Source of the DNA: Polyodon spathula
Lineage: Eukaryota; Chordata; Actinopteri; Acipenseriformes; Polyodontidae
Reading direction: 5' to 3'
DNA length: 64,000 nt
NCBI RefSeq assembly: GCF_017654505.1
Contig: NC_054540.1
Coordinates: forward strand, 37,037,554-37,101,553
The notes under the pieces were generated by a model, which saw only the letters and a list, made by a program, of their open reading frames with translations, was not told the DNA's origin and made no database searches. Positions 1 to 12,761 of this stretch are shown here, in pieces. The position numbers and the translations under genes were made by a program. Position 1 is the stretch's first letter. Every line of letters begins with the position of its first letter.

Positions 1-1053
1 ATTTCAGTGTAGTTATCATGTAACCACACATGCAATTAGTGTAATTACCGAGTAGTGAAAGACATTTATTGTAAAGCACTGTCTCTTAAACTAAGAGATG
101 TAAAGTATCTGTCAGCAATAGCTGTAACAGCAATAACTTACTATACTTTTACAAACCCATCATAATAATATAAGGAGTGTATTTTAAGGTGCATATACAA
201 TATAGACAACTATAGGAGGTATAGGCAGTTATCGTTTTTTTCTCCTAAATGAATGATGTGACATGGGAATGATTCAATGACCAATCATACAGCGATTATG
301 AATTATGTAAGGGAGAGGAGATAAGTGCTGGCACTCAACTCACAATCACTATACTGTACTTTATTTTAATTGGGTTGGCTAGACAATCCCATTCCAAGGG
401 CTAAACTACACAATTAAATAAAATCGTACAGCCCCCGAGCTCACTGCAACAAAGGCATTACTAAATGCTTGAGATCCAATTGGGAGACCAGCATGTCGTT
501 ACCAGTGAGATGTCATTCAGCTTGCTCAGTTTATTTCTATACGATCAGGGATAGCCGTCTCCTTATGATATTATTATACTTTTTATGCAAACTTTATTGA
601 GATGCTGACCGGTAACACTTTTAATAGGATACGACTGTATCTTAAAATAAGTATTATAAAGTAGATGCAAATGTTTTTGGTCATTCAGAACTTCAGCAAA
701 TAATAAATATGGAAAGTGTTCATCAGCATTGCTCAACTGCGTAATCCATGCAAATAACAACATCAACTGCGATAACGCTGAAAAACAAGTACGGTTCAAA
801 AGGGCAAAAAATGAGGTTGTTGTAAACTTTGTATTTATTTCAGTAAACCATTGTCCAATAGCAATGTCCTCTATGGAGTTCTATATTACTAGCCAGAACC
901 GTTCAAATGTCTCATATACTGTATATTATAATAAGGGAAACGGTTATTGGGGGTAGAAAGAATATATGAGGTGAATAAGAGTGGCACACATTGGCTGTGT
1001 GCTACGGATCTCTGGAGTTCTGTGCGTGGTTGACCCATGCAACAATGAATCAG
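1..1053. other. AT-rich stretch, no gene seen
   Basis: Only short, AT-rich open frames occur here, with no recognisable domain, repeat family or RNA gene. The segment leads directly into the 23-bp minisatellite. Confidence 0.5.
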
Positions 1054-1888
1054 CGTGCTAGGAGTGAATGCAGGTTGGTGCTAGGAGTGAATGCAGGCTG
1101 GTGCTAGCAGTGAATACAGGTTGGTGCTAGGAGTGAATGCAGGTTGGTGCTAGGAGTGAATGCAGGTTGGTGATAGGAGTCAATGCAGGTTGGTGCTAGG
1201 AGTAAATGTAGGTTGGTGCTAGGAGTCAATGCAGGTTGGTGCTAGGAGTGAATGCAGGCTGGTGCTAGGAGTGAATGCAGGCTGGTGCTAGGAGTGAATG
1301 CAGGTTGGTGCTAGGAGTGAATGCAGGCTGGTGCTAGGAGTGAATGCAGGTTGGTGCTAGGAGTGAATGCAGGCTGGTGCTAGGAGTGAATGCAGGTTGG
1401 TGCTAGGAGTGAATGCAGGCTGGTGCTAGGAGTGAATGCAGGCTGGTGCTAGGAGTGAATGCAGGCTGGTGCTAGGAGTGAATGCAGGTTGGTGCTAGGA
1501 GTGAATGCAGGCAGGCTGGTGCTAGGAGTGAATGCAGGCTGGTGATAGGAGTGAATGCAGGTTGGTGCTAGGAGTGAATGCAGGTTGGTGCTAGGAGTGA
1601 ATGCAGGCTGGTGCTAGGAGTGAATGCAGGCTGGTGCTAGGAGTGAATGCAGGTTGGTGCTAGGAGTGAATGCAGGCTGGTGCTAGGAGTGAATGCAGGC
1701 TGGTGCTAGGAGTGAATGCAGGTTGGTGCTAGGAGTGAATGCAGGCTGGTGCTAGGAGTGAATGCAGGCTGGTGCTAGGAGTGAATGCAGGCTGGTGCTA
1801 GGAGTGAATGCAGGTTGGTGCTAGGAGTGAATGCAGGTTGGTGCTAGGAGTCAATGCAGGTTGGTGCTAGGAGTGAATGCAGGCTGGT
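1054..1888. repeat. 23-bp minisatellite, about 36 copies
   Basis: The unit is roughly TGCTAGGAGTGAATGCAGG plus TTGG or CTGG, 23 bp, repeated head to tail over about 835 bp. Units differ mainly by a T/C switch in the GGTTGG/GGCTGG part. A few units carry other changes: CAATGC in place of GAATGC, TGATAGG in place of TGCTAGG, and a 4-bp insertion near 1510. The high identity between units suggests recent homogenisation. The period is not a multiple of three and no long frame runs through it, so it is non-coding tandem DNA. Confidence 0.97.
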
Positions 1889-4627
1889 TGTTACCTGTTC
1901 TATGAACACCACATGCAGCTGTGGATAGTTATGACTACTCAGCTAAAAGATTACCTGGCTGTTTGAGATTTCGGCCCTCGCCTTAGTTGTGGGGAGAGTG
2001 GCGATATTGAGGCAGTAGGCTGCTGACAATCTACAAGAAACTGATATATTAGACAGATATACAGAGAGGTGACAGTAGGGTTAGTAGAGAAGACAACTGT
2101 TGTTCTGAACACCATGCAATTAAATGAGGAATGGCCTGGGAGTGTGTCTGGATTTTTTCATAAGAGCTCTTCACTTGGGGTGAAAAAAAAAAGAAAAAGC
2201 TTTATGGTAAAAAAGAGAGCCACACCGTGCTGCCTTATAACCAGATCTGTGTGTGTACTGTTATACAAAAACAATGCATTACGTTTAGGACACAGGAGTC
2301 AAAAGCAACATAATTGCAAAGGTAAGGATGAGTACCACTTTGTTTCACATAATATACTCCTTAATGTCCTGTCTTAAGACCACTAACCTACAGAAGAAAA
2401 GGATGTGCCATACAGCAATACTAGACAGGTGCCATATAGCAATACTAGACTAGCAAGAAGACAGTGGCACTGCTGTCACTTTTGGGTATTTAACATGTAA
2501 GAAATGAAATGGTTGATGCTCCTGTATAAGGTTTCCTTTAAGTCCAGAACAGCTTTATTTGGAATTTACTCAGATTTCTGGTCTGGCAATTAGCAATATA
2601 TTGGGGTTTTTTTTGTTTATCTTTCTTACTGTATCAAGAAAGGTAAAATCATGAAAAAAAACAAGAGCATGCCAGATTGTAATATAAATAATCAATGAAT
2701 GTTAAACAGTTTTATAAAAGCAACAACACACTGCAGGTGTGCGTTAGGTAGTGGTCAAAAAGCATTCATTCCAGATTACTTGAATTGATGTATTTAATAT
2801 CAATGCCACAGAGATTCTTTTGACATTCAAAAAAAGACACTCCAGGTAAATGAAACAGGCAACTCAGCTTGAACAAATCAATAATGAATTAATTCATCAT
2901 ATATGTTTACAGAAAATGAATGCTTAAATTATCCACTTTGAATCTCATTTTGCAATGAAATCCATTCGATAATGAATCTTGAATCCACAAAGGATAAAAA
3001 ATCACAAAGGGCAAGAATTATCAAAAACACTTTAGTTTAGGGATCCATTATAAGTAGTTTTTTTTTTTTTTATAATCAATAAACACGGTATTCATTTTGT
3101 TAATAAATGTAAATATTATAATTAGATATAATATCACAGAATGGCAAAGCAATACATGTTTTAAATAAGGTATATACATATATAAACCCACTTACAACGA
3201 AACTAAAGTGTTACTGATTTGGTAATTAAATAAAACAAGCATTTGAGTCTTTAACTTTCTGAATTGTTTCTGGTGTTGTAAAATGAACATTTACCATGTC
3301 ACATGTGTTTTATAGCATCCAAGGGTACAAAAATGCATTTTACATTCAAACGTAATTCCTATTTGGTTAAAGTAATTCCAGGATTTTCATATTTGTTAGA
3401 TGTAACTAGTAACTTTCTAGCATTTCTATTTTGACATTGTTTCGCAGTCTCGTGGATTAGCTGCACACCCGGTATATGTTTATTGCAAATCTGAGTCTCT
3501 AATGTCTGCTGAAGCTCTTTATACAGTCATGTACTTGGATTCAAGGATCTTCTGCATGTTTTCACTTGTTTTGATGGAAAATCACTATCCTCAACTGCTA
3601 TGTATGATCCATATATCTATACCATAGTTCTCTCCCTTCCCATGTCATGTCTCAGTCCAAGGATAGCATTCTATGTCAAGTCTTCCCATTGTTATTCGGG
3701 ATTCAAATGAAAGTTCTCCTAGTTACCAACATTGACTTCCCTTTCTAACCAAATGTTTGTCCTATAATCTACCTTACAGTAAGGGTGCCCCCTGCATTGT
3801 GTCTGGGTGCTGTGGTGTCAGCACATTAGTGTTTGAAATCATTAATATGTATAGAACTGGCTGGAGTGTGCAGAACTTGTAACCCAAGCTACCTGTTCAT
3901 CTTGGTAAGTGTTTGAAACATGACAGTATCTTAACTAATGAATTCTGCATCATTTTGCATTTCAGTTGTCTCATCCTGGAGACTTTTATAACCTAGAAGT
4001 ATAAAGCATTCATGTGACCGGCTCTCAGAATCATGTCTGAACTCCAAGCAAATCAGATGCAACAAAAGTATTGTATAGTACGTGTACAATTTACTGTCAA
4101 CATGGTCTAAACATGAAATAGCAGAATATCAGCATTATTGTATAGCTATAATAGTACCTTTGGTTATAAAATAGCTAGCTATAATACTACTATCATTAAT
4201 ATATTATAAGCATAACTATCTATAGTCAAAGGAAAAGCTGTACATTAGAAATCATTAGTGCTAGAGGTGTGTAAGCAACTGGCTATCAGGTCAATATGAT
4301 TCTGATTGCTGATCAATGGAGTTAAATGGGCCTCCGACTTAGTGAATGTTAAACAGCTACAGATTCTTATTATTTGTTTTAATAAAGAGCAATGGGCCCT
4401 TTCACAAAACTTTAAGGACTGTTTTAAGAAGAAATGTTTTAAGAAACATTTATAAACATTCTCTGAGATTAAAGGGCATGACAGTGGGGATTCACTTCTA
4501 GCACTCTCTCTAACAGTTGAATAAAAGTGTCATGAATTGAAAGCTTGATTTAAGCTTGATTTACCTACTACTCTATATAGTGCAGTTAAATTAAGATTTC
4601 AATCTCTGCTATTCTGATGTGCTATTT
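1889..4627. other. AT-rich stretch with only minor repeats
   Basis: No gene is recognisable. A short direct duplication (about 29 bp, containing ATAGCAATACTAGAC-like sequence) lies at about 2405-2455. Near 4390 the motif GGGCCCTTTCACAAAAC resembles the end of a fish MITE, but I found no partner end. The frame at 2069-2377 shows no domain. Confidence 0.45.
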
Positions 4628-5118
4628 ATTTATTTTTTTTAAATTTAGTCGTCGCCAATTAGAATTTTTTATTATTTTCTCCCCAATTTAGTCGTGTCCA
4701 ATTATTTTTAGGCTCAGTTCGCCGCTACCAACCCTGCGCTGACTCGGGAGCGGAGAAGACGAACACACGCTGTCCTCTGAAGAATGTTTCTCTCAGCCGA
4801 CCGCTTCTTTACACACTGCAGACTAACCATGCAGCCACCTCAGAGCTACAACGTTTGAGGACAACGCAGCTCTGGGCAGCTTACAGGCAAGCCCACAGGT
4901 GCCCGGCCAGACCACAGGGATTGCTGTTGCGCGGTGAGGACACCCTGGCTGACCTAGCCCTCCTTCCCCCCGGGCGGCGCTCGGTCAATTGAGTGCCACC
5001 CCCTAGGAACTCCCGGTGAAGGTCGGCAATGACATAGCCTGGATTCAAACTTGCGATCTCCAGGCTATAGGGCATATCCGCGCGGAGCGCTTTTACTGGA
5101 TGCGCCACTCGGGAGCCC
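4628..5118 (-). mobile_element. tRNA-derived SINE
   Basis: On the minus strand the element begins at 5118 with GGGCTCCCGAGTGGCGCATC, which fits a tRNA-like head containing an RNA polymerase III A box (TGGCGCATCC region). About 65 bp later is a B-box-like AGTTTGAATCC (complement of 5041-5051). A GC-rich body of about 330 bp follows, then an AT-rich tail with AATTGG/AATTTAG-type motifs near 4630-4700. The GC content contrasts sharply with the flanks. From memory the sequence resembles a SINE very common in sturgeon and paddlefish genomes; I cannot give its library name. The 106-codon frame across it at 4881-5201 is incidental. Confidence 0.8.
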
Positions 5119-8100
5119 ATGACGTAATATTGTGACATCAGTTTGAATCCCCCTATAAGAACGCATTGCCTTATAGCAAGATCTGATAAATGCAAAAACA
5201 AGTAAAGCCTGCACTCAAATTCAAGTTCAGTTCTCCAGAAAAATATAATTTTTATTTATTTACAAGTCAGTGGTGAGGTGGATACAAACGCATTCATGTT
5301 ACAGAACAAAAGTGAAACAAAATATAAAATATAGAAACCGTGTCCCGAAGTTAAAGGGGCAACAACCAAGGGTGTAAAAAAACATTTTCTCACATCTCAT
5401 AATACTAATGAGCAGCCGGACTAGATGATATTTCAAGCACATGGGACCGAAGAAAAGTCTTTAAAACATCAGCAAAAATCATAAGCAGGTAACACAACTT
5501 AAAGATAATGCATGCTTATATAACTGAACATCATGCAAATGCAAAGGCACAAAAAAAGTTTAACCAAGAAACCATATAGATTATAAAATGGAAGCAAAGA
5601 CATAAATACTTTGATGGGATTTTTATCTAACAGTATTCAACTGCTTCTCCAAACCCTTGATGTACAGTGGTTAAAAACGATAATTCACAGCAATTTGAAA
5701 TAAATAAATCAAATCCAATGAAGGTGGTTAAGAAATAAAGAAATAAGAGCACACTGGCAAGCTAGTCCTCATTAAATCACATGGTAATGCTGACAACATG
5801 ATGTTAGTACATTTAGCAAAGGAGGTAATGAACAAACACATTTGTGTACTGGAAGTCTCAAAATGTATTATTTCCTTTACATATTACAAAGAGACAACAC
5901 AGATACAGCCACTATGCACACATGTATATACAAACACAATGTACATTTAAACAGCTACATAACAGTAGATTGCTACTACAGTGTTGGATCTCCTAGTTGG
6001 TTCTGTTTTTACAAAATTGTTGTTTTCCATTTTCCTACTGTACATTTGCTTCCCTGTCTAGTTCTTCATAGAAAAAAATACATATGCTGTACCTGTACCA
6101 CAATCATCATTATACCACAGGGTTCATGTTTGAGGAAACGTGAGAGCTGTTTAGCTGAAAGGAAAGTGCCTTAATAATCTGGGATAAAATATAGTTAGAC
6201 AGCATGTGTGCTAGTGTGTGCTGGTGGTGGATGTTTGCATGGGGGTGGAGGGACAGTCTGACACATTCATAAAGCAGAAACTGTGGTTACAGGATGGAGG
6301 GCAGTTGAGCTGCAGCCAGTAAAACGAGGAAACATTCCTGGTTTATTAAAGCCATTGTTACCGTAGATACAATCATCAGCAGTTGCAATGTAACGTTTAT
6401 TTATGACGTTTATAATGACTCACAAAACATACCAGCTATCTTTCTCTCCTTGGTTTTTTAAATAACGATCTCTAACCCTTTTATTATTGCTCGTGAAGGA
6501 ACTTCCAAAATGTAACTACAAACTCTAAAAGGCAGGTCCGACTGTATGTGTTCTTCGGTCACACGATTTAACTTAATCAAGTGAAAGAGTGGCATCAAAG
6601 CAATGCAATGGAAAAATAAGTATTGGTTTTGACGAGTGAAATCTAACTTTTGTTATAGATAGCATTTTATGAATTCTTCAAACCAATGCTTTACTATCCC
6701 TTTATTTAACTTGTATTTGATTTATTAACATTATGACTGGCCCCTCTTTTTATTGTGCTAAGAAGCATTTGTTTCTTCAGTGTTCATTTGGCATATGCAA
6801 GTATTTCAAACTGATAAACTGCTACACCCTACAGCTTTGCTGTACAGCACACAGTCTGAGTGAATTTAAACTGCAGCACAGGTACCAGGAAGCAGCAGCA
6901 AAGGTCATCTATAGAGCTGCATTTAAAAACTCTGCGCTACACTCACTATGAAGTATAAAGTAAAAGCAAAGAATTCAACAGAAAAGGGGCTCTGTTGAAG
7001 AAATTAGGGATTAGTAGAAGAGATGTGCTACTGCAGCACAATACTTTCTTGTTTGTAAATATATGTATATAGTGGGTTATATCTTCTTGTTTAATTGTAC
7101 AAATATGGACTGTACTTGATTTATAGTTGGAAATCTAATATATAATCTACAACACATTGCATTGATACTTAATATGCAGATAGCCAATGTTCACAGCACC
7201 TTTTTTTCAAAAATTATTATGATTTTAATGGTACACAAACCTATTTTTAATGAAAAGTTAATATCATAAAGCTGTCTAGATCTAAGTAGTGGCAGATCTT
7301 AATAACGCTGCCCTAAAATACATAAACGTGCTTTTGTGTAGTCTTCATTTCATTGTATTTTTATTGAATGTTGTAACGTTAATGAATTCACCTCTGGGGG
7401 AAACCCCAGCAGAGATTAAGAAAGCCCAGCAGGATTAATATAGAGTTAAAGAGGGACATTATTAAAGATCTGACAAAGATTATCATATTAATAAGATTAT
7501 TACAATTTTATCAATGTGTGGTAAAAAAATATTTACATCTGTAACTGTATGTATTAGTCAGTAAGTAATGCCTGATTCAATCAAATAATACAGCGCCCAT
7601 CTTCCTTTTTCTATTACGATATTCAGAGGCACAACACAGTATTCTCATGTAATGAAACACTCATTGCACCAGTAGAGGCTGTGTAAGAGAAGATAACATT
7701 GGTAGTTACAGTTATTATCTTGTTCTTACATGGTTTTGTATGCCCCCGTAATATATATGTATGGCAGTCATTCATGTTAACAAAAGATTTTGACCTTTTT
7801 GTGTGGCGCATGTTTATCTATGACCGGAAGACTGATTGAATTGGATAGGGAATTTCACAGGCCTTCATAAAGCTGCGTTGCATTCTTTTTTAAATACGGA
7901 TCAACCTGCACTTTAGTTTTTCCACTATAACCCAAAGCACAGCAGTCCATGTCACAATATATATATATATATATATAATATATATATATAGAAATATATA
8001 TTACGACTTCCAAATAAAGAAAACAAGTTTGGAAGTCAAACTTTTATGGTAAAACTCACACAGCAGTTTATTAAGATTCTCTGCAGAGTATTTTTCAAAG

Positions 8101-8903
8101 TCTTCTAATCTCAGCGCTCTTGCCTGCAGGAATTCCAGAAACACTGTTAATGACTTTTTTCTAAACATGCTAATTAACAGAACCCAGGTTTGAAGACTAT
8201 GGCATGAAGAGACTTTGAGCTAGTTTGTATGGGTAGGATTCATGTTTTGTATCGCATTCTGTTTCACGTATCACATCCTGGCTGCTTCTAAAGACACAGT
8301 TTAAAGCACCCCTGTGGTCTGAGTAGAGCTCTTAGAATCATGTTTAAACTCCAGAGCACACTACAATGCACCCCTTAACCTGTCCTGCTGGAACTCTGCT
8401 AGGGGCAGTGTTGCGGAAGGACAGGGTAATGGTTACACTGTGGTATTCTGAGGTATTCTGAGTCCTAAAAGCTATTCTGATATTGTAATATTTTTTGACA
8501 ATGAGCACATTATTCTTGTTTTGCTTATATGGAACTTTCTAACTAATCTAAAGCGAGTATTGCCGATCATGCGATTAACAGAGCTACAAAAATAATAACG
8601 TATTAAAGAAGAAGGGTTCAGCGTCATAAAAAAAACATGCATAGAAAAAATGGCATATACCAACACAATTCTACTAAAACTGTAAACACTGCATCTTTTT
8701 ATTGGTTTATCCACTTAACAACAGGTGTCTTCTAAGTAGTGACTGTTGGGGAAGTTGTAGTATAATTGATAGTATAAAAGTTTATTTGTGTCGTCTCTGC
8801 CATTATCACAAGGCTGTCCCAGAATCTGTGGATATTGTCTGTGCGCAATGTCCAGATGTGCTTAAAGTTATTTTAAATAGAAAGCGGGGGAAATTCCATT
8901 AAG
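5119..8903. other. AT-rich stretch, no gene seen
   Basis: Several frames of 60-110 codons occur, but all have the low-complexity, Cys/Tyr/Ile-rich look of translated AT-rich non-coding DNA. None shows a domain. An AT-dinucleotide tract that can fold on itself is at about 7959-7990. Confidence 0.45.
7959..7990. repeat. AT microsatellite
   Basis: Two runs of alternating TA separated by a short AATA interruption, forming a near-perfect palindrome. Confidence 0.85.

Positions 8904-8947
<44 letters not shown>
8904..8947. repeat. ATT microsatellite
   Basis: About 14 uninterrupted ATT units, directly abutting the fish interspersed repeat that follows. The position suggests it grew from that repeat's tail. 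Confidence 0.95.
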
Positions 8948-8949
<2 letters not shown>

Positions 8950-9172
8950 ATTAGTCATTTAGTAGATGCTTTTATCCAAAGCGACTTACAGACTAGGTGG
9001 CGAACTATGCATTACAACTTTACAAATAGGACCTCAGTTTTACGTCTCAAGCTAAAGACCGAGCACAAGGAGGTTAAGTTCCTTGCTCAGGGTCACGCAT
9101 GGTGAGTGAGTGGCTGAGCTGGGATTGAACTGGGAATCTCCTGGTAAGAAGCCCCTTTCTCTAACCACTGGT
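8948..9172. mobile_element. Fish SINE-like interspersed repeat
   Basis: Contains the block GATGCTTTTATCCAAAGCGA followed by CTTACA, then AGGTTAAGTTCCTTGCTCAG and GGTCACGCATGGTGAGT, then GGGATTGAACTGGGAATCTC. This ordered set of motifs is familiar from a repeat found across ray-finned fish genomes. The ATT tract lies against its left end. I recognise the family but cannot assign a library name or be sure of its class. Confidence 0.8.
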
Positions 9173-10715
9173 AAAATTGCAGACATGAATTTACAAAGAT
9201 ATGTACAGTATAAATGCAAAAACAATAATATCTTCCCAGGGTATTAGTAAAACTATTCTTCACTAAACTTGCTTTTGTGTGTTAACATATTGATGATTTG
9301 TATATCTCAAGCTATTAACTCAGCTAATTTAACACAGTTTAAATGACTGTAGTTCTGTAATGCCCTGCATAGTGTTAAATACTGTAACACTGTACCCGCA
9401 CAATCACATTTTACCTATACCCGATTCCCCATGCATTTTAGTGAGGGCAGTCAGTGAGGGTAATTCATCTGCAAAATCCAGAACTAAAACTGTTGTACTG
9501 TAGTGCCTATGATTCTTTAATGATACTGAGGTGTGGACCCTGTGGGATTCAATTTGAATTTGTTGGGTAATGGTAATCATTAAAGCTTGATGCCAATATA
9601 ACTTGTTTAAACCTTTATCTCAATATAATCTCATAATACTGTATTAGATCTCGATTTGTCTGCATTGTCTTTGAAACTAAAGATGTTTATATATCTATAC
9701 CCATCACTGTCCTTCACAAGAGATTTATTACAGATTATTTTAGAAGTGAAAATAAAAGGCTCTTGTATTAGATAAGCCACAGACAACTGACCTCATCTTT
9801 CTGTAAGTGTCAAGAACCTAACTGTCTGTCAGCTGTCTAGCAGGTAATGGCAGCTTTGTTGCTGCACAGCTTGAGTTTGCATGTTATCAAGCTTCTTGTA
9901 CGTTGTTGGTTCCCAGCGTCTCAGTGGTCAATTGTGAACATACTGCATGCGGTAGATTTAGAATTGATCATAGAAATGACGGGGCAGCTAACTGTAGCCT
10001 GCCTGGGAATTGCCAGAAACATGTGACCAGTAAGTTTCGGTTTTCATAAAAAAATAAATAAAAAAAAGTCCAGCTGAATCCACTGACTTGCACTGCGTGT
10101 TTGTGACTGGTGAGTAAGCGACTGGATTCTTGATCCTTAGGATGTCTGAACACTGTCTCATGTGCTAGCCATAGACGGGATTACGTTTAAACATCCCAAA
10201 GTAGAATAGGTGGCTAAAAACTGTCCTCTTTATAAAAACATCATTCCATCTATGGCTATAGCATATTTAGAAACCATCTATAATGCTTTATTAATATCAT
10301 ATACCATAGTTATTAAGTATATATTATATATTTATAAAACATTTATAAAATATTAATAAGCAGCACCTTAATATAAAGTGTTACAGGTAAATCTATATAA
10401 TAAATACAATACTCCGTGTTCGGAGAGAGTCGGGATGCTTTATATTGTTACAGCAAAGCGGTCAATAAGGAATACAATTTATCATTTCTTTATTTGCATT
10501 CGTGCAATATTGGTAGTTTATAAAATATTAGAAATGCAGGCCTTTTGTTAAGTTTATTCCATCTGTTTCTGTGTTTGTTTGCATCACAGCCATTTTGTTT
10601 GTGGTCAATAAAGCAAATAAAATAATTGTTGTTTTTGTTTTTATTGTAAGACAAGGTTTTTGTACAGTAGTTGAAAGTAACATTACATTAATAAAAAGGT
10701 ATACAATCTTTGACA
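9173..10715. other. AT-rich stretch, no gene seen
   Basis: No domain, RNA gene or clear repeat was found. No 5' LTR or primer-binding site for the retrotransposon that follows could be identified here, which suggests that element is 5'-truncated or badly decayed at its left end. Confidence 0.45.
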
Positions 10716-11690
10716 GACTGGGTTTAGCTGGACCCAACTGCATTTGCAGCGCTGTTGAAGGCGCAGGAGCGCAGGCACATGGAATCTTTGACGGTCATGA
10801 TGGAGTGGATGCACAATATGTTCCTCGAGGCCAATCAGGAGGGAACTGGCAGATGAACCAGCAGTGCAACTACCAAGGATGAGGGTAGTGAAGATGTCAC
10901 TGGAGGATGGCCCCGAGGCTTACTTGGTTGCGGTCGAGAGACAGGCAGCAGCACCACACTGGCCTCAGGAGTGGTGGGCTACCCAGCTGGGCCCCAATTT
11001 GATCGGAGAGGCCCAGGCAGCCTACCAAGCCTAGACACAGAAGCAAGCCCTGGTCTGCTTCAACGACCAGTTGAAGCAGACCATTCTCCAGCGGCTCGAT
11101 ATCATGGAAGAGACGCACTGCCACCAGTTCCAGGAATAACAGCGACCCTCAGGACAGCGACCCCATGTGTTGATGCAATAGCTGGTGGATCATGTGATCC
11201 GGTGGCTCTGCCCCGGCACCAACGACTCCGAGAAGATTACGGAGCTAATTGCTATTGAGCAATCCATGAAGGTGCTGGGGTGGGACACCCAGAACTGGGT
11301 CCCCCGACATCGACCCCCCACGTTGGAGGCAGCAGTCCAACTGGCTGAGGGATACGAGGATGCATCAGCATCAGTTCCCTTGGTCTTCACCCCAGCTCCT
11401 CCCTCCAACTGACTCCGGACGATGGGCCCAAGGACAGGACCCACGAATCCACTGCTCATCGGCACCCCATGGGCAGCCTTCCCCCACATCAATGGAGGGC
11501 AAGGTCGACCCCCAGCGGGGTGACAGCAGAGAACCCCTCCCCATTGCCAAACCAGCAGCAGGACATACAGGCTCCGTGGGTGCCCTTTCAACCCACCTGT
11601 TACCGGTGCCATGAGGTCGGCCATCTCGCCCGGAATTGTCCGGCAGCGATGGAAAGTGGTGTGGCCTCCCACTACGTACTAACAGTACCA
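10716..11690 (+). pseudogene. gag: Gag remnant with CCHC zinc knuckle
   Basis: This is the capsid/nucleocapsid part of the retrotransposon. A SCAN-like/capsid C-terminal segment lies around 11185-11412, recognisable from the RHRPPTLEAAVQLAEGYED stretch, which has the usual form of fish Gmr1 and Gypsy Gag. A zinc knuckle of the form C-x2-C-x4-H-x4-C (CYRCHEVGHLARNC) is at about 11599-11640. The frame is broken by several frameshifts, so Gag is spread over different frames: 11185-11412 in one, the knuckle and protease in another from 11469. No intact start was chosen. The protein would package element RNA into particles in the cytoplasm. Confidence 0.85.
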
Positions 11691-12452
11691 GGTAAGCCCA
11701 GGGGTAATGATTGGAAGGGGCCTTGCATTGTTGATGTACAGGTTGGTGATTTGAGCACCCACGCATTAACGGACTCAGGATGTGGGCCGACTTTAATTGA
11801 AGAAGCTCTGTTGACGGGGGTACCTTGGTGGTCATGCGGGGTAGTGGTCATTTCCTGTATTCATGGGGATAAGAAGGACTACCCCCTCACTACATTAGAT
11901 ATGACTATTGGATGTCATATCTGCCGCATAATCGTGGCAGTGGCTGCAAAGTTGCCTTATCCAGTTATTTTAGGTCGAGACTGGCCGTACTTTGAAACTA
12001 TGATTAATAAAACTGTAAAGCCAGTCTCCGGTAAGACCATGGGAGCGGCAGGACAAACTATTGGAAAAATCTTCCCGCTGCAGGCTGATTTGTTCCCAAA
12101 AAAACAAAAATAGAGCGCAGGGTTGAAAAATGGGAAGGAATGTCAATGAGACAAGGTTGGAGTTTGTTGAGGGAAAATTCAAAGTCTGTTAAATGCAGGG
12201 GAAAGGGGATTGGGACTCAGTGTGACCTGCGGGGGTGGGTTACTGAGGCCCCCATTGCTGAAGCTATTGTAGCTCCGCTCGATATCCTGAAATTCTGGGA
12301 CCGAGCTGTGAACCTAGCGTTGGAGCAGAAGAATGACCCTTAGCTGGCACACATCTGGGGGCAGGTTCGGTCTATCGAGGGGAAGAATGTAGAGGACAAC
12401 CAGCCACTTACATATCCTCACCACATTATTGTCCGGCACTTACTGTATAGGG
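11691..12452 (+). pseudogene. Retroelement aspartic protease and start of pol, left half
   Basis: The protease is recognised by the active-site triplet in ALTDSGCGPTLIEEALL (about 11764-11814), and about 75 residues later by VILGRDW, the usual C-terminal motif of Gypsy-type proteases. The open frame from 11469 reaches a TAG at 12111. After it a degraded linker continues in pieces (12140-12343) toward the integrase region, until the hAT insertion at 12453. Retroelement proteases work as dimers and cut the Gag-Pol polyprotein. A paralogous gag-protease fragment lies at 54943-55345. Confidence 0.85.
12445..12452. repeat. Target site duplication of the hAT element, left copy
   Basis: GTATAGGG immediately before the CAGGGATGG terminus, identical to the right copy at 16750-16757. 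Confidence 0.92.
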
Positions 12453-12566
12453 CAGGGATGGCAATTTTTTTTTAATATACATCACTAAGTGCCAAGGGTG
12501 CCAATGGTTAATTAGGGGTGTAAAAGGGTATACGGCCGCTAAATGGTAAAACAATATTTACTTTCC

Positions 12567-12739
12567 TTTTTTTTTGTAATTAAGTTTTTATTAAGCAAAC
12601 ATACCAAAAAAACAGCAATCCACAATACAAAATAATCAAGAACATTACATGAACTAGGACAGAACCCCTCCATCCGCCCTCATCCCCTCAAATCTCAACC
12701 CCACTCCTCCCTCTGTTGTCTGGAGAGCAGGTGTGGGGG
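12567..12739 (-). mobile_element. Poly(A)-tailed retroposon fragment inside the hAT element
   Basis: About 173 bp flanked by a 17-bp direct repeat with one mismatch (AACAATATTTACTTTCC at 12550-12566 and AACAATATTTACATTCC at 12740-12756). The left edge of the insert is a T run; on the minus strand this is a 3' poly(A) tail shortly after an AATAAA signal (complement of TTTATT near 12586). Long variable target duplications with a poly(A) tail are the hallmark of LINE-driven retroposition. The body is not identified; it may be a truncated LINE 3' end or a processed transcript. Confidence 0.82.
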
Positions 12740-12761
12740 AACAATATTTACATTCCTATGA

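Noticed and set aside
1054..1888. CRISPR-like array
   Set aside because: Repeats are contiguous with no unique spacers, and the context is a vertebrate genome.
5029..5118. tRNA gene
   Set aside because: A and B boxes are degenerate and a long SINE body follows; no proper anticodon stem-loop was seen.
4881..5201. 106-codon minus-strand frame
   Set aside because: Runs through the GC-rich tRNA-derived SINE; no protein family.
11190..11835. Minus-strand frames of about 155 codons opposite gag
   Set aside because: The plus strand has the zinc knuckle and protease motifs; the minus frames are composition-driven shadows.
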